A stretch of 64,000 bases of DNA from Notoacmeibacter ruber (GTDB taxonomy: Bacteria; Pseudomonadota; Alphaproteobacteria; Rhizobiales; Rhizobiaceae): positions 558,001-622,000 of the forward strand of contig NZ_RCWN01000001.1 in assembly GCF_003668555.1 (NCBI RefSeq), written 5' to 3'. The position numbers were made by a program, and so were the translations under genes. Under the pieces are notes generated by a model, which had not been told where the DNA came from, searched no databases, and worked only from the letters and a program-made list of their open reading frames with translations. Below, piece after piece: positions 47,489 through 56,617 of the stretch (positions are counted from its first letter, which is position 1; each line of letters starts with the position of its first letter).

Positions 47489-47827
47489 AATCGGGAATCC
47501 TCCGTGTCGGCAGCATCTCGTGCTGCGCTTTGGGCAAGTGCACGCAACCTATGGCTCGTTGCTGCGAGGAAAAGACATGACCGGAGAAATCTGCCCAAAG
47601 TTTGAGCGCCTGCGCCCGGCATTCGCTTATCAGATTGTCTGGCGAATGCGCGTAGGCCCCGATCCGCACGGAAGACTGCATTTGTTTTTCGGAAACCATG
47701 GAACGCGGCGCGCTTACACGCTTCATCACATTAGCGTTACCTGAACGAGGGCTTCATGGTCGCGACAGGTTGAGGCTGTCATTCTGCCCTTCTTCCGCAA
47801 CGGAAGACAGGGAAGAGGAGAATGATC
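47489..47827. other. 339-base divergent intergenic region
   Basis: The region lies between two divergent secreted-protein genes and must hold both promoters. A short inverted repeat GCAGCA-TCTCG-TGCTGC is at 47510-47526, about 22 bases upstream of the minus-strand gene. An opening of 74 codons at 47520-47744 (+) has no ribosome site or recognisable content and is not considered a gene. Nothing else was seen. Confidence 0.5.
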
Positions 47828-48313
47828 ATGTCCCAAGTGTCAAATATCCTAAGACCATCACGCCTAGCGGCGCTCGCCGCGGTGACAATGACCCTGGCCA
47901 TGCTTGCCGGGCCAGGGCCGGCGGCTGCACAGGTCAATTGCCGCGTTGTTCAGTCGATCGGCAATGCTTTGTCCGGTCAGATCCGCAACGAGATGAATGC
48001 CCGGGTTGCCGATACCAGTTACAGGATCAGCCGCCGCAAATCGTTGAACATTTACGGCGTCGACCAGGTCCGGTTCGATGGCTGTCGGATGCAGGCCGTT
48101 CTCTCGGTGAAGCTGAAGCGCAAGATAAGGCGCGATGCCTCCGGCACGGTGCGTATCGGCGCCACGGTGCAGAGCTTTGCCGGGGGGCGCATCTGCGTCG
48201 GTAATGTCGAGGTGGAAGACGTCTCGTTGAGCCGCACGCTCGGCGTTGGTGAGCGGTGGTACCGACGTGCGGCCAACCGCGCGCTGCCGAACGCGCAATG
48301 CTTTTCACGCTAG
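47828..48313 (+). CDS. Small secreted protein, Cys-containing, unknown function
   Basis: The ATG at 47828 is chosen over 47822 because GAGGAG then lies 7 bases upstream. The 161-residue product has a signal peptide with a long hydrophobic core, cleaved near residue 34 (AAAQ). The mature protein is basic (KLKRKIRRD) and has four Cys (in NCRVV, DGCRMQ, RICVGN and AQCFSR), enough for two disulfides in the periplasm. The sequence looks beta-rich. I do not recognise a family. Confidence 0.72.
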   Translation: MSQVSNILRPSRLAALAAVTMTLAMLAGPGPAAAQVNCRVVQSIGNALSGQIRNEMNARVADTSYRISRRKSLNIYGVDQVRFDGCRMQAVLSVKLKRKIRRDASGTVRIGATVQSFAGGRICVGNVEVEDVSLSRTLGVGERWYRRAANRALPNAQCFSR

Positions 48314-48336
48314 GTTTCTGAGCGAAGAAGCGTTCC

Positions 48337-48368
48337 GCTCCGCCGGATGGGCCTCATTCCGGCGGAGC
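48337..48368 (+). repeat. Perfect 10-bp inverted repeat between secreted-protein gene and parC
   Basis: GCTCCGCCGG and CCGGCGGAGC (48337-48346 and 48359-48368) are separated by 12 bases. It lies 23 bases after the upstream stop and about 90 bases before parC. No T-run follows, so it is not a standard terminator; it may still form a stable transcript end or protein site. Confidence 0.55.
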
Positions 48369-48459
48369 GAGCCGGCAAGATGAGTCGAAAGCCGGTGAAA
48401 ACCGCTGGAAAGCGGCGTTTCTGATTGGTGAAAGCGCAAGATTTCGGTATGACGATATC

Positions 48460-50703
48460 ATGGGTAAAGAAGGCGACTCGGCAAGAGACGATATCACTCC
48501 GATCGATCTGAAAGGTGCGCTCGAAGAGCGCTACCTTGCCTATGCCCTTTCGACGATCATGCACCGGGCTCTGCCGGATGTGCGAGACGGGCTGAAGCCG
48601 GTTCATCGCCGGATCATGCACGCCATGCGACTGCTCAGGCTCGATCCCGACCGCGGCTACGTCAAATGTGCGCGCATCGTCGGCGACGTGATGGGTAAGT
48701 TTCACCCACATGGCGACAGCGCGATTTACGACGCTCTCGTGCGCCTCGCCCAGTCCTTCTCCGTGCGCTATCCGCTGGTGGACGGTCAGGGCAATTTCGG
48801 CAATGTCGATGGCGATAACGCCGCTGCCATGCGCTATACCGAAGCGCGGATGACCGAGGTGGCTTCCCTCCTTCTGGAAGGGATTACCGAAGATGCGGTC
48901 GATTTCCGGGATACCTACAACGAAGAAGATCGCGAGCCTGTCGTTCTGCCGGGCGCGTTTCCCAATCTTCTGGCCAACGGATCATCGGGCATCGCCGTTG
49001 GCATGGCGACGAATATTCCGCCGCACAATGCTGCCGAGTTGTGCGACGCCGCTCTCCACCTGATCAAGCATCCCAATACTCAAAGCCGTGATCTGACGCG
49101 CTTCGTGCCGGGGCCGGATTTTCCGACCGGCGGCATCATCGTCGAGAGTGCCGAGAGCATCGCCGAATCCTACGAGACGGGCCGTGGCGGTTTTCGCGTA
49201 CGAGCTCGCTGGCACAAGGAAGATCTTGGCCGCGGCAACTGGGTCGCGGTCGTGACCGAAATTCCGTACCAGGTCCAGAAGGGCCGACTGATCGAGAAGA
49301 TCGCCGAGCTTCTTCTGGCAAGGAAGCTTCCCCTTCTCGAAGATATTTCCGATGAGAGCGCGGAAGATATCCGTATCGTCCTGACGCCGAAGACGCGGTC
49401 GGTCGATCCGGAACTTCTGATGGAGAGCCTGTTCCGTCTGACGGACCTGGAAAGCCGCGTCTCACTCAACATGAATGTTCTGTCGGGCGGCAAGGTGCCC
49501 GGCGTTCTCTCTCTGGCCGAGTGCCTGCGCCAATGGCTCGATCACCGCAAGGATGTGCTGATCCGCCGCTCACGCCATCGCCTCGGCAAGATCGAGCAGC
49601 GGCTGGAAGTGCTCGGCGGGCTGCTGATCGCCTATCTCAACCTTGATGAAGTGATTCGCATCATCCGCGAGGAGGATGAGCCGAAGCAGGAACTGATCCG
49701 CACCTTCGAGCTGACCGACGTGCAGGCCAATGCCATTCTGGATATGCGCCTGCGCAATCTGCGCAAGCTGGAAGAAATGGAAATTCGCCGGGAGCACGAG
49801 AACCTGACCGAAGAGAAGGCGGGTCTGGAAGCGCTTCTCGCATCGGATGAGGAGCAGTGGAAAAGGATCGCCGAGCAGATCCGTGAGGTGCGTAAGACCT
49901 TCGGCCCCAAGATAGAACTGGGGCGCCGGCGAACTGACTTCGGCGACGCGCCCTCCAAGGATCTGGCGGCCATTCACGAAGCGATGATCGAGAAGGAGCC
50001 CGTGACCGTCGTCCTTTCCGAAAAGGGATGGGTGCGGGCGCTCAAGGGCCATCTTGCGGATCTTTCGAACCTCTCCTTCAAGGAGGGAGATTCGCTTAAG
50101 GTCGCGTTCCATGCGCAAACGACCGACAAGGTTCTCGTCCTATCGCGGTTCGGCCGGGTCTACACGATCGGCGCCGACCGTCTACCGGGTGGGCGCGGTG
50201 CGGGGGAGCCAATCCGCATCATGGTCGATATGGAGAACGACGACGACGTCGTTGCGGCTTTCGTCTATCAGCCGGGCGCTAAGCGGTTGATGGCCAGCAA
50301 GGCCGGATATGGTTTCATCGCCACGCAGGACGATCTTGTGGCCAATACCCGCAAGGGCAAGCAGGCCCTGAACGTCAAGGCGCCAGACGAAGCCGCCTTC
50401 GCCGTTCCGGTCGATGGAGACACGATCGCCATTGTCGGCGAGAACCGGAAAATGATCGTCTTTCCGATATCACAGGTCGCCGAACTGACGCGTGGCAAGG
50501 GGGTGCGTCTCCAGCGCTACAAGGATGGCGGAGTCTCCGACGTGAAGGTCTTTGCTCTCTCGGAGGGTCTGACCTGGCAGGATAGTGCAGGCCGAAGCTT
50601 CAGCCGTTCGGAAGAGGATTTGCTGGAGTGGAAGGGCGACCGGGCCATGGCGGGTCGGATGGTGCCGAAGGGCTTTCCGAAGAGCGGCAAATTCGGCGGC
50701 TAG
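48460..50703 (+). CDS. parC: DNA topoisomerase IV subunit A
   Basis: ParC forms, with ParE, the type II topoisomerase that separates daughter chromosomes. The 747-residue protein has the GyrA/ParC core with [10 protein letters not shown] near 43, [13 protein letters not shown] at 82-94 (quinolone-resistance region, Ser87 and Asp91) and the catalytic Tyr126 in AAMRYTEAR. The C-terminal part shows short beta-pinwheel repeats. It is shorter than GyrA and the GyrA-box is absent, supporting ParC. parE is not in the window. A weak hairpin at 50731-50758 may end transcription against the converging GNAT gene. Confidence 0.95.
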   Translation: MGKEGDSARDDITPIDLKGALEERYLAYALSTIMHRALPDVRDGLKPVHRRIMHAMRLLRLDPDRGYVKCARIVGDVMGKFHPHGDSAIYDALVRLAQSFSVRYPLVDGQGNFGNVDGDNAAAMRYTEARMTEVASLLLEGITEDAVDFRDTYNEEDREPVVLPGAFPNLLANGSSGIAVGMATNIPPHNAAELCDAALHLIKHPNTQSRDLTRFVPGPDFPTGGIIVESAESIAESYETGRGGFRVRARWHKEDLGRGNWVAVVTEIPYQVQKGRLIEKIAELLLARKLPLLEDISDESAEDIRIVLTPKTRSVDPELLMESLFRLTDLESRVSLNMNVLSGGKVPGVLSLAECLRQWLDHRKDVLIRRSRHRLGKIEQRLEVLGGLLIAYLNLDEVIRIIREEDEPKQELIRTFELTDVQANAILDMRLRNLRKLEEMEIRREHENLTEEKAGLEALLASDEEQWKRIAEQIREVRKTFGPKIELGRRRTDFGDAPSKDLAAIHEAMIEKEPVTVVLSEKGWVRALKGHLADLSNLSFKEGDSLKVAFHAQTTDKVLVLSRFGRVYTIGADRLPGGRGAGEPIRIMVDMENDDDVVAAFVYQPGAKRLMASKAGYGFIATQDDLVANTRKGKQALNVKAPDEAAFAVPVDGDTIAIVGENRKMIVFPISQVAELTRGKGVRLQRYKDGGVSDVKVFALSEGLTWQDSAGRSFSRSEEDLLEWKGDRAMAGRMVPKGFPKSGKFGG

Positions 50704-50833
50704 GCAGGCCTGCAGGCAGCGAAGTCATCAAAAAGCGGCCGATTTTGACCCGGCTTTCAAAATCGCCTCGCCACCGGCGAAAGGTTTGGATGGGAACCGG
50801 ACCGTCCGATTTTCAGCAGTTGCGGTAGAGCTT

Positions 50834-51283
50834 CTACCCGAGCGGTCGAAACAAATGGGTCGTGTGCGCGCGATCTATAGGTACAAAGCCGAGCGTCGGC
50901 CAGAACATTTCGGCATCCGGTCCATCGGCATGAAGTATGATCGGCCTGTTGAAGGGGGTGGCGTGTTTCAGGACATGCATTGCAATCTGTCGACCGACAC
51001 CGAGCCGACGGAATGAAGGACGCACATAGAAGCGCCTCATCCGCAAGTAGCCGGCTTCGACAAAGTCATGAGTGATCCCCCCAATTCCCGCCGTTTCACC
51101 GTCGACTTTCGCCAAAAGCAAAATTTCGCCAGGGCGCTCGAAGCGATTGAGGCCGGCGCTCCATTCATCGCTGAGCACTGATATCGTGTCGAAGCCTTCG
51201 GCATCTGCGTCCTGCATCAGTACGTCGATTGTTTCGGGCAAAAAGCCGACCCGGCTTATCTCGATAGCGCGACGATCTGACAC
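50834..51283 (-). CDS. GNAT-family N-acetyltransferase
   Basis: This 149-residue protein starts at GTG (AGGAG upstream). It shows the acetyl-CoA binding pattern of the GNAT fold: LAKVDGETAGIGGI, then YVRPSFRRLGVGRQI (R/Q-x-x-G-x-G/A loop, near 90-102) and a C-terminal LHADGPDAEMFWPTLGFVPI with the usual FY/GF segment. The acceptor substrate cannot be inferred. It is divergent from the TetR-efflux operon and could share its operator region. Confidence 0.85.
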   Translation of the reverse strand: MSDRRAIEISRVGFLPETIDVLMQDADAEGFDTISVLSDEWSAGLNRFERPGEILLLAKVDGETAGIGGITHDFVEAGYLRMRRFYVRPSFRRLGVGRQIAMHVLKHATPFNRPIILHADGPDAEMFWPTLGFVPIDRAHTTHLFRPLG

Positions 51284-51466
51284 TGTTTCGCTCTCCTGCC
51301 ATCACTTGCCTGTAGCTTGGCGAGTCAGAGGTGACGCTGCAACGACTGCGAAAGGCGCTTATCGACTGCAGGACGCCCCGGGTCCGGCCGGTTAGCAATA
51401 TTGGCGAACGCCGGCGCGTTTTCATGGCGCTATCTCGCGTTTCTTTTAACCACTTCGGTGCAGAGT

Positions 51467-51482
51467 GCGAATGATCGTTCGC
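51467..51482. promoter_or_regulatory. Palindromic operator O1 of the TetR-efflux operon
   Basis: GCGAATGATCGTTCGC is a 16-bp near-perfect palindrome (14 of 16 bases symmetric). A second copy lies 50 bp downstream. The size and symmetry are typical of TetR-family sites. It stands just upstream of the presumed -35 (TTGACC, 51489-51494). Confidence 0.6.
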
Positions 51483-51516
51483 TTCTCCTTGACCAAAGGT
51501 ACGGTAGATAATAAAT

Positions 51517-51532
51517 GCGAATGACTGTTCGC
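51517..51532. promoter_or_regulatory. Palindromic operator O2 of the TetR-efflux operon
   Basis: GCGAATGACTGTTCGC repeats O1 with two central changes and keeps the GCGAA / TTCGC arms. It overlaps the expected transcription start if the promoter is TTGACC (51489-51494) with an ATAAAT-like -10 at 51511-51516. Occupancy would block transcription. The overlap also argues against the ATGs at 51515 and 51521 as translation starts. Confidence 0.6.
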
Positions 51533-51547
51533 ACTTTGGCCGTTCCT

Positions 51548-52231
51548 ATGAATTTTTTCCAGTCTTGCAGATATCGTCGTGGAGAGACGCGACAATCCAG
51601 CCGCGCAGAAAATCGCGAGCTCCAGACCGCTCGCATTCTGCAGGCCGCAGCGGCCTGTTTCGTCCGGTCGGGGTTTCAGGGCGCTTCCATGCATGAGATC
51701 TGCCGTGAGGCCGGTATGAGCCCGGGCGCGCTCTATCGCTATTTCCCCTCCAAGGAAGCGATTATCGAAGCGATCGTCGAAGAGGTTCGCAAGCGCGACG
51801 CCGAGTTTTTATCGGAAATGGCAAATAGCGACGATGTGGTCGAAGGGCTGGTAAAGGCTTTTTACAATCATCTCCGCTCTGCGGAGGAAACCGGCTTGAG
51901 GCCTCTCTTTATTGAAATTCGTGCCGAAGCCATGCGCAACAAGGCGGTGCACGAGACGTGCCAGCTCGTCGAGGGCGTGGTACGCGAGAGTTTCCGTTCC
52001 TATCTCAGCGCAGCAAAGGACGATGGTCTGATCGATCCCGTCGTCTCTCTCGATGCTCTGATGACCGTTCTTATGTCGATCGGGGAAGGGTTCCTGATAG
52101 CCGATCTGCCCGGCCATGAGCTTTCTCGGGACGAGATCAAACAGGCCCTTACAGATACGATTTCCGCCGTCGTGCGACCGACCACACGTTCGCGCGAGCC
52201 CTCACTTGTTTGCATTGATGGAAAAGTTTGA
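51548..52231 (+). CDS. TetR/AcrR-family repressor
   Basis: The start is taken at 51548 because upstream ATGs fall in the operator; the ribosome site is weak. The 227-residue protein has an N-terminal HTH typical of TetR: ILQAAAACFVRSGFQGASMHEICREAGMSPGALYRYFPSKEAIIEAIVEE, followed by a helical ligand-binding domain with no clear family signature. It is 1 base upstream of the adaptor gene of the RND pump, so it is most likely a local autorepressor that senses a pump substrate. The two palindromes in its own promoter fit this. Confidence 0.9.
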   Translation: MNFFQSCRYRRGETRQSSRAENRELQTARILQAAAACFVRSGFQGASMHEICREAGMSPGALYRYFPSKEAIIEAIVEEVRKRDAEFLSEMANSDDVVEGLVKAFYNHLRSAEETGLRPLFIEIRAEAMRNKAVHETCQLVEGVVRESFRSYLSAAKDDGLIDPVVSLDALMTVLMSIGEGFLIADLPGHELSRDEIKQALTDTISAVVRPTTRSREPSLVCIDGKV

Positions 52232-52232
52232 C

Positions 52233-53459
52233 ATGCGTCGCTACGCCTTTCTCCTGATGACGGCCTCATTGCTGGCCCTCGCGCCGGCATCTTCCTCTGC
52301 ATGGGCAGAGGAAACCGGCGCAGCCACGGAGTCGAACCAATCGCAGAGCAAGCCCCCTGCCATTCGCGTGACTGAAGCCGGCAATCGCCGCATGACGTCT
52401 ACGCTCCCCGCAAACGGGACCATTCGCCCACGACAGGAGGCCGTGGTCGGAACGGACCTTTCGGGGCTGACGATCGTCGAGCTTCTGGCCGATCAGGGCG
52501 ACATGGTGAAGAAAGGCGAGGTCTTGGCGCGCCTTGATACCAGCTCACTTGAAATTCAGAGAGCGCAGGCTGTCGCACAGCGCGAGGCTGCGAAGGCACA
52601 GGTCTCGCAGGCGGAGTCGCAAGTGGCTGACGCGCAGGTGGCCGTTCGCCAGGCCGAAGACGCTCTGCAGCGCCAGGAGAGGTTGCGAAAGAGCGGAACC
52701 GTGGCGCAGGCCGCCCTCGATGATTCAAGTTATGCCGTCGACAGTGCACGCGCGAAAATGCAGACCGCCCAGCGTGCCGCTTCCGCCGCGCAGGCCCAGA
52801 TCGCCGTTTCCGATGCCCAGATCCGGGATATTGACCGTCGTCTCGCCGATTCCGAGGTAACGGCGCTGGCAGATGGGCTCGTTCTGGAGCGGAACGCCAC
52901 CTTGGGCGCTATTGTCGGTGCGGGTGCAGCGCCTCTTTTCCGGATTGCGGTGGGCGCCGAACTCGAACTGGCCGCCGAGATTTCGGAAACCGAACTCCTG
53001 AAGATCGAGCCTGGTATGAAGGCGGAGATATCGCTGCCCGGTCGCCGCGATACGATCGAGGGCACTGTCCGTATCGTCGATCCCGAAATCGATCCCACCA
53101 CGCGGTTGGCCACAGTCCGGATTTCCCTACCGGAGGTCGATGGACTTCGCGTCGGCGCTTTCGCCAGAAGCAATATCGAGACGGTGGACCGCGAGGCGGT
53201 GGCCGTTCCGTCCACTGCAATTCTCTACGATGGGCGCGATCCGCAATTGCAAAAGGTCGTCGACGGGGTCGTCCAGACCACCGCCATCGATATTGGTGTG
53301 CGGACCGAGGGCTTTGTCGAGGTTCTTGGCGGGGTCGATGTCGGCGACGTTGTTGTAACCCGTGCAGGTACGTTCGTCGCCAATGGAGACCGCATTCGCC
53401 CTATTCGTGAAACGGCAGCGGTTTCCGACGCTGGTCAGCAGACAGGCTCGATCGACTGA
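52233..53459 (+). CDS. RND efflux periplasmic adaptor (membrane fusion protein)
   Basis: This 408-residue protein starts one base after the tetR stop (GGAAAAG upstream). It has a signal peptide (cleaved near residue 25), a biotinyl-lipoyl-like domain split by a long coiled-coil hairpin (about 100-205, heptad-like QAVAQREAAKAQVSQAESQVADAQ broken in two by the tip KSGTVAQAALDDS), then a beta-barrel and membrane-proximal domain. It links the inner-membrane pump to an outer-membrane channel. The stop overlaps the pump start (TGATG). No outer-membrane factor gene is nearby. Confidence 0.92.
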   Translation: MRRYAFLLMTASLLALAPASSSAWAEETGAATESNQSQSKPPAIRVTEAGNRRMTSTLPANGTIRPRQEAVVGTDLSGLTIVELLADQGDMVKKGEVLARLDTSSLEIQRAQAVAQREAAKAQVSQAESQVADAQVAVRQAEDALQRQERLRKSGTVAQAALDDSSYAVDSARAKMQTAQRAASAAQAQIAVSDAQIRDIDRRLADSEVTALADGLVLERNATLGAIVGAGAAPLFRIAVGAELELAAEISETELLKIEPGMKAEISLPGRRDTIEGTVRIVDPEIDPTTRLATVRISLPEVDGLRVGAFARSNIETVDREAVAVPSTAILYDGRDPQLQKVVDGVVQTTAIDIGVRTEGFVEVLGGVDVGDVVVTRAGTFVANGDRIRPIRETAAVSDAGQQTGSID

Positions 53460-56400
53460 TGAATTTTTCCGCCTGGTCCATCCGGCATCCCATGCCGCCA
53501 ATATTGCTGTTCATCGTGCTGCTGGTGATCGGCCTGATGAGCTTTTCCAAGCTGCCTGTCACACGGTTTCCCAACATCGATTTCCCGCTGGTCTCGATCG
53601 TGGTGACAGACCCCGGGGTTGCCGCATCGGAAATGGTGACGCAGACGACCAAGATCGTCGAAGACGCCGTCGCCAATATTTCCGGCGTCGATCAGGTTAT
53701 CTCCAATATCACGGAAGGCCGCTCCGTAACTGTCGTTCAGTTCAAGCTGGACGTCGAGACACAGGAAGCGGTGACCGATACGAAAGATGCGGTCGAACGC
53801 ATTCAGGCGGATCTACCGGGTTCGGCGGACGATCCGATCGTCAACCGGATCGATATCGAAGGTCAGGCGATTGTCACCTATGCGGTTTCCAATCCCGCCA
53901 TGACGCTGGAAGAGCTTTCCTGGTTCGTGGACGATACGGTGATCTCTGATCTGCAGGGGCTCTCCGGCGTCTCGAGGGTGGATCGCTATGGCGGCGTCAA
54001 GCGCGAGGTCGAGGTCGAGGTCGACCCGGACCGGCTTGCCGCGCTCGGCGTTTCCGTCGGACAGATCAACAATGCTCTGCGCGCGGCAAATGCTGACCTT
54101 ACGGGCGGCCGGGTCGAGATTGCCGGCCGTGAACAGACCGTCCGTGCACTTGGCGCAACGCAGACGATGGAAGATCTGCGACAGCTCGAAATACCGCTGG
54201 CCGGTGATCGACGGATCCGGCTTGAGGAGGTGGCGACGGTCACCGATGGCTGGTCGGAACAGCGGTCCTTCTCGCGGGTCAATGGTGAACCTGTCGTCAG
54301 CTTCGGCGTCTTTCGGGGCAAGGGCGCGTCCGACGTTTCCGTAGCCGAGCGCGTGTCGGAGGCCGTTGCCGAAATTCAGCAGGCCAATCCCGACATCGAT
54401 CTGCGCATCGTGGATACCTCGGTCGAATACACCGAGGGCAATTATGAAAGCGCGATGCATACCCTTTACGAAGGCGCCTTGCTGGCCGTCGCGGTGGTCT
54501 TCCTCTTCCTGAGAAATCTGCGAGCCACGCTCATCGCGGCCGTGGCGTTGCCGCTTTCCATCATCCCGACCTTCTGGATGCTGGATATGCTCGGCTTTTC
54601 GCTCAACCTCGTCTCACTGCTTGGCGTGACGCTGGTCACTGGCATTCTCGTCGATGACGCCATCGTGGAGATCGAGAATATCGTCCGCCATATCGGCATG
54701 GGCAAATCTCCCTACCGCGCGGCTCTGGAGGCCGCCGATGAGATCGGCCTTGCAGTGATCGCCATTTCGACGACGATCATCGCCGTTTTTGCGCCCGTTT
54801 CCTTCATGGATGGCATCGCAGGCCAGTATTTCAAGCAGTTCGGCCTGACCGTTGCCGTGGCGGTGTTCTTTTCTCTGCTTGTCGCTCGACTCATCACTCC
54901 GCTCATGGCGGCCTATCTGATGCGCGGGTCCGGCCATCCTGAGGATCAGGAACCTGGCCGCCTGATGCGTTTCTATACAGATTTCCTCTATGGCACGCTG
55001 CGTTTCCGCTGGCTCACGCTTTTTGTCGGCGTCGCATTCTTCTCGACCGCCATTTGGAGCACGTCGCTCCTGCCGACGGGATTTCTGCCGAAGGAGGATG
55101 CGTCCCGCGTGGTGCTGTCTCTGGAGCTCCCGCCCGGCAGTCAGTTGGACGACACGCGAGGGTCCGCTGACGAACTGGTTACGCGTCTGAGGCAGATTCC
55201 AGAGGTGGAAAATGTCTATGTGGTCGGTGGTGCGAGCCCAACAGGCGATCTTGAGCTGCGCCGCGGCTCCATCACCGTCGATCTGATCCACAAATCGGAG
55301 CGCGACCGGACACAGGCGCAGATCGAAACGGAAATCCTGGATATTGTAGAAGATGTGCCGGATATCCGCGCCTATTTCGTCGATGATCGCGGCGAGCGGG
55401 AGCTTCAGATCGCTCTTCTGGCTGAAAATGAGGACGCCCCGCTGGACGCCGCCGCACGGGATATCCAGCAGGCGATGGTCGAGACCGGGCTCTTTCGCTC
55501 GGTGACCTCCAATGCCGCGCTCGACAGGCCGGAAATCATCATTGAGCCGCGGCAGGACCGTTTGGCGGAACTGAACATTTCGACGTCGACCTTGTCCGAG
55601 GTCTTGCGTGTGGCAACGATCGGCGATTTCGATCAGAACCTGGCGAAGTTCACGATTGAAGATCGGCAGATTCCGATTCGCGTGCAGCTTTCCGATGCCG
55701 CGCGCGAAGATCTGGACGTGATCCGGCAGCTCAGCATTCCGACCCCCTCGGGGCGGACGGTTCCGCTTGATTCCGTGGCAAATGTGCGTTTCGGCCAGGG
55801 GCCGACCTCGATTCAGCGCTTCGATCGTGAGCGTCGCATCCTGATCGGTGCGTCTATGGCGGAGGGTTTGGAGATCGGCGTCGGCACGGAGGCCATCGAC
55901 AATCTGCCGGAAGTTCAGAACCTGCCTGACGGATTGCGCGTGCAGGAGGCCGGCAATGCCGAAGTAATGGGCGATGTTTTCGCGGGCTTCCGGGATGCCA
56001 TGATCACCGGTCTCATGCTGGTTCTCGTCGTCCTGATCCTGCTGTTTGGATCGGTCTTCCACTCAATGACCATTCTTCTGTCGCTGCCATTCTCGATCGG
56101 CGGCGTGGTGGCCGCGCTCGTCCTGACCAATACGGCCATTTCGATGCCTGTCGTCATCGGCATCCTGATGCTCATGGGCATCGTGACGAAAAACGCCATC
56201 ATGCTTGTGGATTTCGCGATTGAAGAGATCAAGCTGGGCGTGCCGCGGCGCGACGCGATGATCGACGCTTGCCGTAAGAGAGCGCGTCCGATCATCATGA
56301 CCACCATCGCAATGAGCGCCGGCATGATACCGGCCGCCCTTGCCATTGGCGATGGCGGTGAATTCCGCGCGCCCATGGCCATTGCCGTGATCGGCGGTCT

Positions 56401-56614
56401 GCTCGTCGGCACCATGCTGACCCTGATCTTCGTGCCGAGCCTCTTCGACATCATGGACTCCGTCAGCGGGCGGGTAACGTCCTTTTTCAAATGGCTGCTG
56501 AAGCCGAATGCGAAGGAGGAAGTGAGCGACGAGGAGATCCACAGCGCCAATGTCGAGCAGCACAAGCATGATGCCGAGGAAGTAGCGGGCCGCTATGGCC
56601 ACGCCGCCGAATAG
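53459..56614 (+). CDS. RND-family multidrug efflux permease (AcrB/MexB-like)
   Basis: The 1051-residue protein is a full-length hydrophobe/amphiphile RND pump: 12 transmembrane segments, two large periplasmic loops, and the proton-relay motif LVTGILVDDAIVEIENIVRHIGMG in TM4 with paired Asp. The second-half motifs LMLMGIVTKNAIMLVDFA and IALAIGDGGEFRAPMAIAVIGGL are also present. The C-terminus is acidic and His-rich. The N-terminal part begins with FSAWSIRHPMPPILLF typical of the family. It exports drugs, detergents or metabolites by proton exchange with the adaptor upstream; substrate unknown. Confidence 0.94.
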   Translation: MNFSAWSIRHPMPPILLFIVLLVIGLMSFSKLPVTRFPNIDFPLVSIVVTDPGVAASEMVTQTTKIVEDAVANISGVDQVISNITEGRSVTVVQFKLDVETQEAVTDTKDAVERIQADLPGSADDPIVNRIDIEGQAIVTYAVSNPAMTLEELSWFVDDTVISDLQGLSGVSRVDRYGGVKREVEVEVDPDRLAALGVSVGQINNALRAANADLTGGRVEIAGREQTVRALGATQTMEDLRQLEIPLAGDRRIRLEEVATVTDGWSEQRSFSRVNGEPVVSFGVFRGKGASDVSVAERVSEAVAEIQQANPDIDLRIVDTSVEYTEGNYESAMHTLYEGALLAVAVVFLFLRNLRATLIAAVALPLSIIPTFWMLDMLGFSLNLVSLLGVTLVTGILVDDAIVEIENIVRHIGMGKSPYRAALEAADEIGLAVIAISTTIIAVFAPVSFMDGIAGQYFKQFGLTVAVAVFFSLLVARLITPLMAAYLMRGSGHPEDQEPGRLMRFYTDFLYGTLRFRWLTLFVGVAFFSTAIWSTSLLPTGFLPKEDASRVVLSLELPPGSQLDDTRGSADELVTRLRQIPEVENVYVVGGASPTGDLELRRGSITVDLIHKSERDRTQAQIETEILDIVEDVPDIRAYFVDDRGERELQIALLAENEDAPLDAAARDIQQAMVETGLFRSVTSNAALDRPEIIIEPRQDRLAELNISTSTLSEVLRVATIGDFDQNLAKFTIEDRQIPIRVQLSDAAREDLDVIRQLSIPTPSGRTVPLDSVANVRFGQGPTSIQRFDRERRILIGASMAEGLEIGVGTEAIDNLPEVQNLPDGLRVQEAGNAEVMGDVFAGFRDAMITGLMLVLVVLILLFGSVFHSMTILLSLPFSIGGVVAALVLTNTAISMPVVIGILMLMGIVTKNAIMLVDFAIEEIKLGVPRRDAMIDACRKRARPIIMTTIAMSAGMIPAALAIGDGGEFRAPMAIAVIGGLLVGTMLTLIFVPSLFDIMDSVSGRVTSFFKWLLKPNAKEEVSDEEIHSANVEQHKHDAEEVAGRYGHAAE

Positions 56615-56617
56615 CTG

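Noticed and set aside
50731..50758. Terminator between parC and the GNAT gene
   Set aside because: Hairpin of about 7 bp with a bulge is weak on both strands; not strong enough to list as a feature.
54614..56062. Open frame of 482 codons on the minus strand inside the RND pump gene
   Set aside because: Antisense shadow of a clear AcrB-like gene; no recognisable domain and no ribosome site.
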